A stretch of DNA of 64,000 nt from Utricularia gibba (GCA_002189035.1 NEEC01000002.1:620001-684000), one strand, 5' to 3'. Shown: positions 13,207 through 25,566, numbered from the stretch's first letter. Numbers and translations: made by a program. The notes: generated by a model not told the origin, from the sequence alone.

Positions 13207-14461
13207 ATGGCTGCTCTTTTTCTGGGCATCAGAATCTTTAACATGGCTGTATTCTCAATCTTCTGGTTCAATCTTTCGTTTGCACAGTGCCTGGATAAGA
13301 ATGGCAACATTTTATACAACGAGTCATCATATCAACCACGGGGTCTCAGTTCGAAGAGTAGATTTAAAATAGCTTTGCTTAGTATAGCGTTTGGATCATT
13401 GACAGGGATCATTACCGCCAGTTCTTTTGTCTTTCTGGTTGGGAAGTTTTTCAGATACATCAACAAGAAGTCAGTTCTCGAAAGCCCTTTTCTGTTTTCA
13501 CCCAAGATTTCTCCGGAAACACTGACATTAGCTCTTTCAAATGAACCTCAGTTGCTTGGATCAAGCTCCAACGGGAAATATTACAAGGCTGTTCTTGATA
13601 ACGGTTTGACTGTTGCTGTGAAGAGTCTAGAGCCTCCCGAACATCTATTTTCTGGGGCTCAAGGCTTGGCATTGAAGAGAAAGATAAACCAAGAGCTTGA
13701 GAATCTTACTGCTTTGAGACACAGGAATTTGATGAGTTTGAGGGCTTTTGTCTGTGAACCACCTGGTAGATGCTCTTTAGTTTATGATTATATTCCAACA
13801 GGGAGCCTCGATGATGTGATGAGACGAGTGAAGGAACGTCATTTGGAACTGAAATGGGAAGTTCGCCTGAGGATTGTTGTAGGTATAGCTAAGGGATTGC
13901 ATTATCTTCACTTTGTCTGTGATCCCAGAAGATTGCATTACAACTTGAAGCCTTCTAATGTTGTCCTGGACTCTGAGTTTGAACCAAGATTAGCAGATTG
14001 CGGATTAGCACCTGTGTTTCCGAATTTTCGTCAAGGATCAACCGTATATCTTGCTCCCGAATGCTTGCAAGATTCAAGGTATAGATTTCAAAAGTCACTT
14101 CTTTTAACTTCACTCAAGATTTTGTACTGATGTCTGATCATTTATATTTTTGTTACGTAGATACACAGACAAAAGTGATGTCTTCAGCTTTGGGGTCATT
14201 ATGGGTACTCTGTTAACCGGCAAGGATCCGCTTGATCTTGAATCCGGCGGTGGAGCAAGCTTGGGGCAGTGGCTCCGGCGGCAGCAGCAAGCCGGTGAGT
14301 GTCGTGGAGCTCTGGACAGCAGTATTCTTGGAGACGAAATGGAAGAAAATGAGATGATGATGGCTTTAAGAATCTGTATAGCATGTTTATCACATTTGCC
14401 GGCTGATAGACCTTCCAGTGATGAGCTCGTCTCAATGCTAACTCAACTCAACAGTTTCTAA
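13207..14461 (+). CDS. CRN: CORYNE receptor-like pseudokinase
   Basis: Exons 13207-14078 and 14161-14461 give 390 residues (Arabidopsis CRN has about 401). Residues 1-27 look like a signal peptide, 55-79 like a transmembrane helix, and the rest is a kinase fold. The extracellular part is very short and has no leucine-rich repeats, as in CRN. The ATP-binding lysine is present (VAVK, K139), but the catalytic loop reads HYNLKPSN instead of HRD and the metal-binding loop reads ADCG instead of DFG, so it should be a pseudokinase. CRN pairs with CLAVATA2 at the plasma membrane to relay CLE peptide signals that limit the stem-cell pool in shoot and root meristems. The C-terminus PADRPSSDELV closely matches the known protein. 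Confidence 0.93.
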
Positions 14462-15486
14462 AACACATCAGGCATTCTGTAGCGAGTTGGCTTTTCTTCC
14501 ACCAGTACATCTGCTGTGGAAGCTCACTTTTTTGACAATGAAACGTAGATTTTGGTTATGAGTCCAACTCATTTGCAAAAGATCACCGGAACAATCCTTT
14601 TACGAACGAACCTGATCTGTCTTCTAAGAAATCTGCTCTGAAACAGGCTAAACATCTGTGAAAGCACAAAGCGCTTGCTTCTCTGCAATTCAGAACTACC
14701 AGATATGTTACACAACTGAATGGGTTTCCTTCATAGGCACCATGTTACCATTGAACAGTTTAGAATGGTGCAACTCACCATATTGTTCTTCAATTGTAGT
14801 ATCTTTTTTAGCATCTCAGAAACATTATCCCCATAGCATTATCTTGTCTTATTGTAAGCCTTACAGTTGCAGGATGTGACAATTGCAACGTGATATCGTC
14901 CTCGGCAGTTGGCACAGAAATCCGTCTCTGGGCCAGAGTCAGGACTCAGAAACAGTGGCTCGTCATATGTGAAGCTCTCAGACATAAGCAACAGCAAGAA
15001 CAGTGAGCATGGTGATGGTGCTCTGTTAAGGCATGTTTTGACTTCTTTACATGGAAGATTTATAATTGAGAGGGAAACGCAATGCCAATGAAAGAACAAA
15101 GAAAATGTGAATAACATTGAGTTGCTTCAAGGAAAACTAACTAGAAGATTCATAATTGAGAGGCATGTTTTGACTTCTACTCGTTTTACTGCAACTGCAA
15201 GCAATGATCTTTTCCAACTGAATCTTCTTTCCTCGTTGCAATTCAACCAGCATTCGAAGTTTCAGAGCGGCCCAGATCAATAGTTTCATGAATCAAGGGA
15301 GGAGATGAAGAATGGGGTGGGACTGCAAAGTGAAAAAGTGAACTGGATACCCGGTTTTGAAAATAAGTTTAATACATTGAATCAAAAGCCTCTGACTCAA
15401 TAACGCAGGTATCTCAGAGGCTATTGATTCCACAAGCAAAACAAATACAGTCTCCACAAGTTACATAAATCGAATGCTCCTCATTT
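14462..15486. other. Convergent gap between CRN and SCD2
   Basis: The 3' UTRs of both flanking genes fall here. No gene is supported. It contains a local duplication: the words CATGTTTTGACTTCT and ATAATTGAGAGG both occur near 15033-15071 and again near 15152-15177, in swapped order. Confidence 0.5.
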
Positions 15487-18400
15487 TCATTCCTCATTCT
15501 CTTGATTGATTTCTCCACGGGATGCCTCCCAGAGCTGTTGCTCGATTCTTAACTTCCGCAGCTCGATCAACCCTTGCTCAACTTGAACACACAAAACCAA
15601 GTATCAGCTTCAGGGGGGTCAGCACTCATGATATGCCTCTAGAGCAGCTCATGAAACTCACCATCCGATGCATCATGCGAGGTGGGTGCTTGCTCGCTGC
15701 GACTGATCCAAAATTTTTTTAATCTCTCATCTGCTTTCTCAACTTCAATGCCATAAACCTTGGCCCTTCTCCAGAAATATGTAAGCCATGCCTGTGTATT
15801 GGAATTTATAAACCAGATGGTTCAGAGGTCAATGGAAAACTTGTGAGATGTCGAAAGGAACCTCCTTGAAGAGGACATCCTCCGCTTCTTCAGGGCTGAG
15901 GTCTGCAAATGAGTTTATTTTTCTCAGAGTTGTAGATTCAACTTACTTATAGTTGAGCAGACACAAATAGTTTCATAGGAGGATACCATATGCCTCCGTG
16001 AACCTGGGTTCAAATGGCGGAGACTTAAAATCTGCAGCACAAAAGTCAGGGAATGATTCCAAAGGAGAAACCAGTCAATGCCATTCAAGTGCATGGTTGG
16101 CTTTCTGAACAAACAAGAATAAACCTGGCATTGAGGCCCTAGTAGGGGCAGACCGTCTTTGTTGAGCAAATGCGTTACAGATGGATTCTTCAACCTGAAC
16201 AACGATGCAGATATCAAAAGCAAATGAGCAATTCAGAAAGTGATGGCTAGAGCACGAATGGGGAACTAACTATTTTAGCATTCAAAGAAAGAACCTTCAA
16301 AGAAGCAAGTTCCTTTAAACCCATCTCAACTTTCAGCATGCTCTCAATGTTTCCTTCTCCAGTAAGATCACTAACGCCTTCAACGAGTTTACCTCTTTGT
16401 GGCTTGCTGTTACCTGCACAGTAGAAGAATTAGACCATTTAAAACTTCTATAATGGCGGTAATGGTGCTGAGACTAGCCTTTCTTCCAGCGTTCATCCTT
16501 GGCCTTCTGTCCAGCAGATAGAACAATTTCTAAAGGAAGAGGTGCAAAAGAGGACCAATACTCATACTTCGACATGGCAATATCCTCAAAAATGCCTGAA
16601 TGGATCAACAACTCCAATAAATGATCACGCCACATCTCGATTCCGAGTAGTAAAACATGCAGCCTCAAGAGGTCTTCATACAACATTATTTTCCTTATCA
16701 AACTGATAACTGTACTGTAGAGAGATCATTACCAAGTTGTGCGGCCAAGCCCCAGTATCTTGCGAGCCAACACCTTTTCAGGACGACTTCTTCCTGGAAA
16801 GGTTACATAGAAGTATACCAAAGCTGAGCAACTTAATGGGTATATGATCATGAAATTCAGGTAACACCAACTCGCCCACCATTTCATCCTGGGTCAAAAC
16901 CATTCTCTGTGTCATTGAACGAAGGGCTTTAACTTCAGTCATGGTCCCATGCAATTGTTCAGTGACAGTAGCAGCCTCTTGATTTGCGGTCTGCAAAGCA
17001 ACCATTCACAATCTAATGCAGTCAACAGGGACTATATGTTAATTGCTCACAAACACACAACATGAAGTACTCACCTTAACATCAGACCGCAGGGATGACA
17101 TTTCCGCATCCACCCCATCTTTAGCTGCTAGCTTAGCCACCTTGAGTGCAGCCTTCACATTACAATGAAAAGAAAATATTGAAGGGGAATATATGATCAT
17201 CCAGGGCACAAGAAGAATTTCTCTAGTGAAAGGTTATGCACAAGTCAGTCCAGAATCATGAATATCAAAATATCCTTAGATAAGATGACTTGTAAACACA
17301 CCTCTCTTTGTCGTAATGACGCTTCCTTCCTGTAATCATCAATGGAAATCAAGGCCATAAAACACCATCTTAACAACAGCAGAAGTAACCCCATTAAATT
17401 CGAAATACCTGCTCAAAAGTTTAGCTTCCAGAGAAACTCCTTCTCCAAGGGTAGCAACCTGCTTTTCGAGTTCTTTAACTCTTGCCTCAGCCGCTTCATA
17501 ATTTTCCTCAGCGATTCGCAACTGTAGAATCAAGCTAAGTTCGAGGGATAGCACAAATATTTCGGCAGATAGCATAAATGTCAAAAAAAAAAAAAACTCA
17601 CAAACCTTTTCAACAATGTTTTCTTTTTCTTCTTGTAGGACATCAAGCTAACAATGATAAAGAAATTAATATGAGACAGAGCAAGACAGAAACGGTATTA
17701 ATATGAAACATACTTCATCTCGAAGTGCAGAGGCACGGCCATCTCCTTCATTCTTTACATTTGAGATCTCTGCATCTGAGAAGAACCTACATTTCCAAAA
17801 GTGGTTATTCAGATTCTATGGGCCATACTATACAATGAATCTAGTAAAAAAGGATGTACAACTGGATAACTTATTGGTACTTATTTTCTCTTTGCCTGCT
17901 GCTTGGGGGATCAATCTGAGAGATAGGTGAAGGATTTTTGAGTGGAGGCCTAAGAGGAGGCACAGAGGGAGTTGCCTTTGTGTGTATGGTCGTGCGACCG
18001 GTCGATGTTGAGCGAGGTGCTGGATTTACATCCTGCTGAAGTTGAATGACCTGATAAAGAGACGCCACATGAAAATCAAGAAAAACAAGAGACCTGACTA
18101 ACTCTTCAAAGCAAGCATTGACTTTGTATAATAGAGGCAGACGCCTCATGAAAACTAGCATATCTCTAGTAACTTTCAGCTATCAGAATTTGTGCTTCAC
18201 TGTAAGGGCTGGTTTTAAAAAACATTGATAAACCAAGCAATGCTTTTAGAACAGAACTTTAAACTTGCAATTTGCAAATTATACAAAACACACTCTTTTG
18301 ATCCATCCATCCTGCACATCGAACAGAGGTGCTTAGATTACCGCATCAGAAGAAGATCTGGCGATCTTTGTTGATGGAATAAGCGGCTTAACACCAGTAC

Positions 18401-18704
18401 TTCCGCTAAAACCGCTATTCGCCCTTCCAGGAGGCCTGGAAATAGACAGCGGGTGCGGAGAATTGATCCGGGATAGTAAACCTCCATCTTCACCCAGACC
18501 ACCTTCATCATCATACTCATCATTATCTGCGGCGGCGGCTTGGGAAGCCATTACCTGAGCCAGACGCTGAGCCGCTGCCTTAGCGGCGTAGTTCTGTGTC
18601 CGCTTGACATTCGAAATGCTGTTCGCTGAAGGCGATCTAGCGTGATGTCCACGCGCCGACAGCCCACCTCCGGGTTCAGTGCTCCACTGTTGCAATCTCT
18701 CCAT
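15487..18704 (-). CDS. SCD2: SCD2-like coiled-coil protein (stomatal cytokinesis defective 2)
   Basis: Sixteen exons in order of transcription: 18342-18704, 17881-18050, 17714-17786, 17606-17647, 17409-17521, 17302-17329, 17075-17152, 16880-16990, 16733-16793, 16479-16595, 16295-16413, 16125-16194, 15987-16031, 15862-15902, 15662-15791, 15487-15581. They join to 551 residues with all phases correct. The N-terminus has the family block [16 protein letters not shown] and the SARQR-type block PPSSRQREN; the middle (about 205-330) is a coiled coil; the C-terminal part has [11 protein letters not shown] and [13 protein letters not shown]2 works with the DENN protein SCD1 in clathrin-dependent trafficking during cytokinesis and cell expansion. 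The intron at 16414-16478 must use a GC donor, because the GT alternative runs into a stop. Confidence 0.92.
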
Positions 18705-19622
18705 TTCTGCAGATGGGTAGCAATCACATCCCGAAAAAGAGTAGAATTAGATAAGAAAAATGAGGACTTGGAGGCTTGCGACGAGAGTAAAGACCTTGTC
18801 GGTGGCCGGTAAGATTCAAAACATCCCGGAGAGGGTAACGGCGAATTTCTCGAGATCTTGCGAGATTTTTTCAGTTAAGGAGGACAAAACGAAACCATGG
18901 AAACAGCAGAAAAAGAAAACTGTTTCATATTGCTACATACATTTTCGGCAATTAATGTCTTGGGTTTACAACCTTTTCCTTCACTTTTTTCAAGAACAGA
19001 TTGCAGTTGCAGCAACCACGGTAGGGTAGGTGTCATTTTCCCTTCTTTTTACAAAGACACTGTTTTTACTTGACAATGAAAGCTTTTAGTTTTCAGCCGG
19101 CAATCTCCCTCCAGTTCAAACCGCATTCACCATCGAAATCCCTTAAAATTACGCAATCAACAAACGAAACAAAAGAGGAATCTTGATTTTCTCCTCTGAT
19201 TGATTCCCCTTAATTCCTCCACTGCTTTCCGCAACTTCAATGGACCGGTAACTGAGATTCCCAATCTCATCTCCCACCAACAGGGCCGGAGAAACAACTA
19301 TCAGATCCTCCGGCAGAAACTCATCAGATAAGTCTTCCGCGGAGAAGACTCTGTTGTTGATGCCTTGGGCATTTTTGTTGCAGCTCCATTGTTACGGGCC
19401 CAACGTCAATCTTTTATTTAGGGTCGCATCGTGTGTCTGGGCCGGCCTAATAATATGGCGTTCAGTTTCTCGGCCCAATCAATGAAGCTTCGTTTCTCCG
19501 GGAGGTGGTCGGTGCGATCGCAGAAGCTTCGCTGCAACTTCGGCGCTTATTGAAGGATTCTCGGCGGCGACTTTAAGGCGACAGAAAGTTGTGAGCACCC
19601 AAGGAACGCGTTTTCTGTGTCC
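18705..19622. other. Divergent promoter region SCD2 / GILP
   Basis: About 920 bp separate the start codons of two genes transcribed away from each other, so both promoters must lie here. I saw no further coding sequence. Sequence around 19400-19450 has GGGCC/GGCCC words typical of plant housekeeping promoters. Confidence 0.55.
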
Positions 19623-20661
19623 ATGGAGAAGGCATCTATGGGTGAGCCGGCGATCGGAATCCCGTACCCCGCTGCGTATCCACCGCCTATGATGGCGCAG
19701 CAATACTACGTCGCCGATAACCCCTATCAAGCCGGCACGATTCCTCCCAACGCGATTTTCGGAGATCCAAAGGGAATCCCTATTCAGCAGACGATCTACC
19801 GGGACACACCTGCTCCCTTTAACTGCCAGCATTGCGGCGACACCGGTGTTACCCTAGTCAAGTGAGTTTCATGACGATTGTCATTGATTCTGATTAGGTT
19901 TCTTGGAAATTGGGTTTTACGCCGTTGACTTGCCCGGAAAGTTGGGTGCGATCGATCGAATGGTATTTATGTTCAGGGAAAAAGATTCGATTTTGAAGTT
20001 GGGGAACTTATCTCTAACTTCAGTGCCCAGACTGCTCATTTTGATTTTCAATTTTTCATGACAGTAGTTTGATTCCCGTTATATCAACCTTGTTGACTTG
20101 ATGCTTGCTCTTGAACTTCCCTCTTTCATCCATTTCCTCTTGGCTGCTACCCGGAAAGCTTGATGCTTGCTGTTTAGTTCTGTAACAGCAATGTTGAGTT
20201 CATGAACATGCGATATGCTCCATGAATGACCTAGTTCACGTACCTAGATGCAAAGAACATGGGAGTAGTCTGCGTTCTTGCGAAATCATCAAGGGATAGA
20301 GCTCCTTCTCCTTCTTCCCTCCATTTATGATGTGTTTCCTGTACTTGAAATTCAGGTCAAAGCCAAGTTTAGCCGCCGGTGTTGCCTGCATGATGCCACT
20401 GATGCTGGGCTTCTGCTTTCTGTGCCCTTCCATGGACTGCCTGTGGCACAAACATCACTACTGCCCAAGCTGCAATCAAAAGGTCAGCTTTCTTCCTTCC
20501 CACATGTTCTCTCCTTCTTCTTCCTCGTCTTCTGCTTCTCCAGTCGGATCACTTACTCGGTGAACCCGTTTCATCAGGTTGCAGATTTCCAGAAGTCTGA
20601 TCCTTGCCTGGTGATAGATCCTCCCCAGTGGGTTCAACAAAGCTTCGCTTTGCCTCATTGA
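19623..20661 (+). CDS. GILP: LITAF-domain membrane protein (GILP-like)
   Basis: Exons 19623-19861, 20356-20482 and 20578-20661 encode 149 residues. The N-terminal 60 residues are proline- and tyrosine-rich. The LITAF domain has its first zinc knuckle at C68/C71 (NCQHCG), a hydrophobic hairpin segment (residues about 85-108) and the second knuckle at C116/C119 (HHYCPSC). LITAF proteins sit as monotopic membrane proteins on endosomal or plasma membranes; Arabidopsis GILP interacts with LSD1 and restrains hypersensitive cell death. The start at 19623 is the first ATG in frame; the frame opens slightly earlier with a GTG. All junctions are GT-AG. Confidence 0.9.
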
Positions 20662-22099
20662 CAATGGCGGATCCGATCCGTACCTCTTCTGCTTTAGTTT
20701 GCCGTGTACGTACTACAATCCTCCTATGGACCATGCGTTCAACAACATATACTAAAAGTTAGTTTCATAAAAAGGTATTAGTATATTTAAAAATATTATA
20801 ATTGAATATATAATTAAGTCCGAGTAACTAATATAAATATAATTAACTTATTCCTCAATTTGTGTATTTCATTCAAATATTCAAAAAATAAGTATGTGAT
20901 TATTGATTGGTATAATATTATATTATCAAATATTATATAATCATCTCGTCAACTTTTTATATATAACATTTTAATTAGATTATTTTAATAAAATAAAGCT
21001 CCAAAGGATAAGAACATAGAAATTATTATTTTTATCTTTAAAAATAAATAAATATATATATATATATAAAGATGGAATTTAAATATAAATATATTTTTCA
21101 ACCACGTGGTAGCCTAACCTTTCTTTATTGGTTACCCTTATCGCATGCCTTGGACCGAAGGTGAGTGGGTCCCCCTCTGCTTTTAAGCACGCTAGTTATC
21201 TTCTTGGAATTTTTAAAAATAATAAATTAAAAATCAAAATGGACGCCCGATATTACGCCAGCCGTGGCGTCACCTTCCGCCGCATTTCTGGATTTTGACA
21301 AAAAAAAAAAGATACACAGTTTAAATTAAGATGCATTGCTAAAAACATAAATTAATTATTATATATATAATAAGAGCTGATAATTGGGGAGGGTGTCCTT
21401 GTTCCTCACGACACTGTTAATGAACTCGAGCCGTCTTATTCGGGCCCCACATCGCCTCGCAAAGCGCAGTCGTCATTGAGAAAGGCTCCCTTGCAGCGCA
21501 AGTTGATAAAAGTGGACTTTTCTCATGATTTTCCTGATTTTTTTATTTCAAAAATGATCCGACCATATTGATATTATCGGATTATTATGTATTCATAATT
21601 TCTAAATTGATCATGTTTAATTTTTTAATTAAGTTTAAAAATTAATGAAGTCTATGAATCTATATTTTGATAATTAAATAAAAGATTAATTATAAAAATT
21701 AACTTTTTGAGATACTGAGATGATTAACCATGGTTAATGGCGTTCCTGTTTTCTCCGGTTTCGTTGCTGGGAACTGGAGCCATCCCGATTCAATGGAACG
21801 GTGGATAAGATATTTTGGGGGTGGCCGCCGCTCAGTGTCGGCATCTCTTCTTCGGAGGAGGAGGAATGAATCATGAGTGATGGTGTTTCTGTGAAAATAG
21901 ACTTGCAGTCAACGTTTTAGACGCCATAACCCCACTCAAGTTTCTTCTTCGTTTTATTCCAGTGCATGATGCCTTTTTCCCGGGCTTCTTCTTCGTCTCC
22001 TTTTGCTCCTCTTCTGCTCTAATCTTGTCTGTCTTTTTTGGTAACTGATATTGTCATCAACATTCCTTCTTTTTTTTGTTCTCATTTTGCGTTTCTGTA
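20662..22099. other. AT-rich intergenic region, COL promoter
   Basis: No gene seen. The left half is strongly AT-rich. The right half should contain promoter and leader of the CONSTANS-like gene starting at 22100. Confidence 0.5.
21052..21068. repeat. (AT)n microsatellite
   Basis: Uninterrupted alternating A and T over about 17 bases in an AT-rich spacer. Confidence 0.85.
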
Positions 22100-23545
22100 A
22101 TGGTGGGCTGCGACTTCTGCTGTCACCGGACGGCGATTCTGTTTTGCCGTGCTGACAGTGCGAAGCTCTGTCTGTCGTGCGACCACCAGGTGCACACAGC
22201 CAACGCTCTCGCCAAAAAGCACCACCGTTCACAGATCTGCGACAACTGCGCCGCCCAGCCCGCAGGGATCCGGTGTGCTACCGACGGATTAGTCCTCTGT
22301 CAGGACTGCGATTGGGACGCTCACCGGTGTGCCAACCATCTGCGCTCCCCGCTCGAGGGCTTCACCGGTAGCCCATCCCCTTTTGAACTGGCTCCATCTT
22401 GGGGCGCTGAGAAGAAATCACCGCCGCACGAGTGGAGCGGTTTTCTGGAGGAGCTGATGGTACCCATCTCCTCAGATTACGGTGGCAAGAGCTTAACTTA
22501 TGGTAAACATAAACAAGCTATACTTGAACAGTTGCTGGAGCTTTTGTCTCAGAACGGCGCCGGTACCAGTCGGGATATGGAAGAGATGGTTCCAAGTACG
22601 CCGCCGTGTAACGGCTCTTGGCACCTCGAGAATTTCTGCGAAACAACCCAAGAAAAGAAGCCTTCGCCGCAAAGCCAGAGCAGCAGTACCACAACAATGT
22701 TGACCCAGCCAGTTCCTAAGCAAGAACCATGGAACAATACCAGCAGTCGAGCTCGGGTACTCTGTTTATGCGCTGATTTGGCACGGTGTTTGTACAGAGT
22801 TCCGGAGGTATTTCACACTTAAATCCCTCTTTTGCAGATCTGGGATTTCAATCTTGGACAGTTAAGAGGGCAAGATGAGCACAGCCCAGAACAGATTGAA
22901 TACAGTGATGGTAATCTCCTGTTCAATGACAATTCATACAGTGAGCTGCTGCCAAACGAAGCTTCCTCGGCAAAGAGACCAGGCGTCAAGATTCCAGTGG
23001 TCGATTTTTCTATCCCAAACAAGGATATGATCCCCTTCGTGGTAAGCAATGTGTTCTCTCTGTTAGAACTCCTATGCAGTTCGATAAAGATTTGATCTTT
23101 GAAATGAGCAGGCCACCGCCAACGTTAACCATATGCTTGGTCAATGGCCCGCAATATCAGAAAGCAAGGATTTACAAGCATCAGAGGAGGGTAATAGCAG
23201 AAAGGGATCCTATGATGGCCTAATTAAGTTGCATTTTGGGGATCAGCCGGTTCCACTTCAGAATGACAGTATGTCATCTTCCATGATGAAGGCAAACATG
23301 GAACTCATGGCAAAAAATCGAGAGGATGCCGTGATCAGATACAAGGAAAAGAGGAAAACAAGGAGGTAGATCAAAGGCTCCATCCCTGTTTCTGTATTCA
23401 GTTGACAATGTGTCCTGATGATGTCCTTGACGTTTCATTTCATTGCAGATATGATAATCATATCAGATACGAATCAAGAAAAGCAAGAGCAGACACTAGG
23501 AAGCGAGTGAAGGGCAGATTCGTCAAGGCAACAGAAGAGCCATAA
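22100..23545 (+). CDS. CONSTANS-like protein, two B-boxes plus CCT (COL9-15 / BBX7-13 type)
   Basis: Exons 22100-22756, 22838-23041, 23112-23365 and 23449-23545 encode 403 residues. B-box 1 (about 4-43) starts [14 protein letters not shown]-box 2 (about 47-90) starts [13 protein letters not shown]; both keep the zinc-binding Cys/His/Asp pattern. The CCT domain lies at the C-terminus ([17 protein letters not shown] joined to [15 protein letters not shown]), split by the usual intron after its first half. Two B-boxes of this kind with CCT place it near Arabidopsis COL9-15, nuclear regulators of flowering time and light responses; the exact orthologue is not resolved. The start at 22100 (MVGCDFC) was preferred over an upstream TTG in the same frame. 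Confidence 0.92.
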
Positions 23546-24003
23546 CATGGTCTCATGCTTTTATGCTGACTTGCTTCAGCTTGAATTTCCATGTAATTCT
23601 ACTGATTCTCAGCGCTTTTTGTCTGTCAAATAACACAATGTATCTCTATGATCATTTGTTGAAGTTGAAAAGCTGAGAGAAAAAAAACATTCTTCATCAA
23701 GCTGGTCCATTTGGTCTGAGCAGAAATGTGGTCGTGTACGTGAAGACAGGGGCGAACTAATATTAATTGAAGCCAGAAGTCTCTTACCATCACAATCATT
23801 TCCAAGAAACTGACATAGCCATTGGCGGTTGACAAAATTCAGACAACCTTAACTTCCTCTTTTTCATCACACCCAAACTCGGTGTTTCTGTTCAGTCACC
23901 GATAAAGAAAAGAATGTAAGATTTATCTCTGCTTCTGCTAAAGAGCGCTTTTGGGGTGAAAGTGAAAAGGGGGATCAACATTTTCTGCAGCGGAGAAGGG
24001 TCC
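23546..24003. other. Intergenic gap
   Basis: Holds the CONSTANS-like 3' UTR and the upstream region of the next, broken gene. No other gene seen. Confidence 0.5.
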
Positions 24004-24450
24004 ATGACGACAATGGTGCAGCGGAATTCGGGTGCGACGTTGGAGGATATGATTCTCCGGCTGGCGATGGAGGAAAAAAATGCGCCAAGAATGTCGAGTG
24101 CCTAAAATTCTTTGACTCAATACCGAAGATTCTCCTTCAACGGAAAAGACGCAATATACAGAGATTCGTTCACGGCACCGGTGAGAGCAGGAAAAACGCC
24201 GGTGGTTGTGGGCCGAGAGAGGGTGGTGTGGTGCAAACCCGGGGCGGTGGCGATGCTGATGGGACTGGAGATGACTCCGTTACCACTACGTCTGCGCGGT
24301 CTTCAGTCGTCACGGATGGGAAAAGTCGGAAATATACAGCGGCAGAATCCGAGGAGGAGAGGCGAAGCAGAGGAGAACAGCAAAGGCGGTGCCCTGCATG
24401 CAGTAGCGGACCGGTTCTGCCGGAAATACAGTTCTCCGAAGACCGCGTAG
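24004..24450 (+). pseudogene. Small VARLMGLE-motif (DUF3741-like) protein, interrupted by an in-frame stop
   Basis: One frame from the ATG at 24004 to 24450 would give 147 residues, but codon 34 (24103-24105) is TAA. Before it lies a family-like N-terminus (TLEDMILRLAMEEKNAPRM). After it, in the same frame and without any intron signal, come YRRFSFNGKDAIYRDSF and VVWCKPGAVAMLMGLE. The last block matches the VARLMGLE-type motif of DUF3741/LONGIFOLIA-related plant proteins, and I recall small uncharacterised plant proteins with the same order of blocks. One base change (TAA from AAA or CAA) would account for the break. It may be a recent pseudogene, a sequence error, or a readthrough case; function is unknown in the family. 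Confidence 0.65.
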
Positions 24451-24888
24451 CACCGCCCAGCAGCCCATTTCGGAATTGGCCCAAACTCTGATTAGGCCCA
24501 TCGTCAATTCAGAATCTTTTTTTATGAGAAAGTTAGTTCAAAAATATGTTAAACTATATTTTTTATTATTAAATACTAACAATATGTTATAAAATATAAT
24601 TTAATATAAATATAAAATGCGCATCACTCTTTATAATTAATTATATTTAATAAATCGAAGGTGGCCAAGGCCACGTGTAGTTGCAGTCAATGAGCGTCGT
24701 TTTGATAGAGGAATAATGCAGAGGTCGAAGGCGTCGGACACGGTGTCGGATGCTTTTCTTTTATTCCAAATTCAAACTTGAAACAAGGAGGAAATGGAAG
24801 AGGACAATTAGCATGTCGTCTTCGATGCAGACTTGAGATTCTTTTCGAGTGATTGAAACAAGTAACTGATGGCGACACGGGGAGATTC
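24451..24888. other. Intergenic gap
   Basis: AT-rich centre; the right end should be the 3' UTR of the minus-strand proline-rich gene. Nothing else recognised. Confidence 0.5.
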
Positions 24889-25491
24889 TCAGGCGTGACA
24901 CTGGAAACACGGTGGCGCGGGTTTGCCGCAGTCTTCGAGGACACGGCGACACTTGGGGTAGAGAAGGTTGATGTTGAGCGTCGCTTTGGCTTTCACGGCG
25001 GTGCAGAGGCATTCAGCAGCCTCCCAGTCAGTCAGACGTTGGATCACCGGGCAGCAGACCGTCTTCGGGTCAACACCGATACCGATTCCGATTCCGGCGT
25101 GCACCAGGCCACCCAGAACGTCGACGCACGCCTCAAGTTCCACCGTCGCGATGGGACACGTCGGCTGGTACGATGGGCACGTCGTTTCCGGTGGTGTGGG
25201 AATAGTCGGAGGATTGTACACGGGTGGAGGATTATATACTGGCGGTGGCTTGACGACGGGTGGTGGGGTCGTGGGGGGAGTGTACACAGGCGGTGGTTTA
25301 GCCACCGGAGGCGGATTATACGGTGGCGGCGAGGGCGTGGGACGATGCACCGGAGGCAGATTCGGTGGCAGCTTCGGCGACGGTGTGTAGGGAGGGCACT
25401 CATTACATGCTAGACAAAGGTAGCCAGTCCCGACGCCGGAGACAAGCACCAAAAACATGATTCTTGCGATAACCCGCAAAACCATCGCCAT
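24889..25491 (-). CDS. Hybrid proline-rich cell-wall protein with eight-cysteine (8CM) domain
   Basis: A single exon of 200 residues. Residues 1-27 form a signal peptide (MAMVLRVIARIMFLVLVSG). A proline-rich repeat region follows with units such as PPPVYNPP and KPPPVY, and the C-terminal 85 residues are an 8CM domain with C, C, CC, CLC, C, C spacing (CCPVIQRL, AECLCTAVK). Such proteins (HyPRP, pEARLI1-like) are secreted and associate with cell wall or cuticle; some act in cold tolerance or priming. I chose the ATG at 25491: the upstream ATG at 25548 lies only 11 bp past a TATA box and would be at or before the transcription start. Confidence 0.92.
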   Translation of the reverse strand: MAMVLRVIARIMFLVLVSGVGTGYLCLACNECPPYTPSPKLPPNLPPVHRPTPSPPPYNPPPVAKPPPVYTPPTTPPPVVKPPPVYNPPPVYNPPTIPTPPETTCPSYQPTCPIATVELEACVDVLGGLVHAGIGIGIGVDPKTVCCPVIQRLTDWEAAECLCTAVKAKATLNINLLYPKCRRVLEDCGKPAPPCFQCHA

Positions 25492-25558
25492 ACTAAAATA
25501 ACACAAGAAATGAAATGAAAACTTCACCTTATGTCTCAAAACCTGCATGACTACTGCC

Positions 25559-25566
25559 TATTTATA
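25559..25566 (-). promoter_or_regulatory. TATA box of the proline-rich gene
   Basis: TATAAATA on the minus strand, 68 bp upstream of the chosen start codon; transcription would be expected to begin near 25530. Confidence 0.7.

Noticed and set aside
16474-16701. SCD2 ending at the TAG after DERWKKG
   Set aside because: The conserved C-terminal 150 residues follow in six further exons that join in phase once the GC donor is used.
25492-25548. Upstream ATG of the proline-rich protein
   Set aside because: It lies only 11 bp past the TATA box, and the downstream ATG gives a standard signal peptide.
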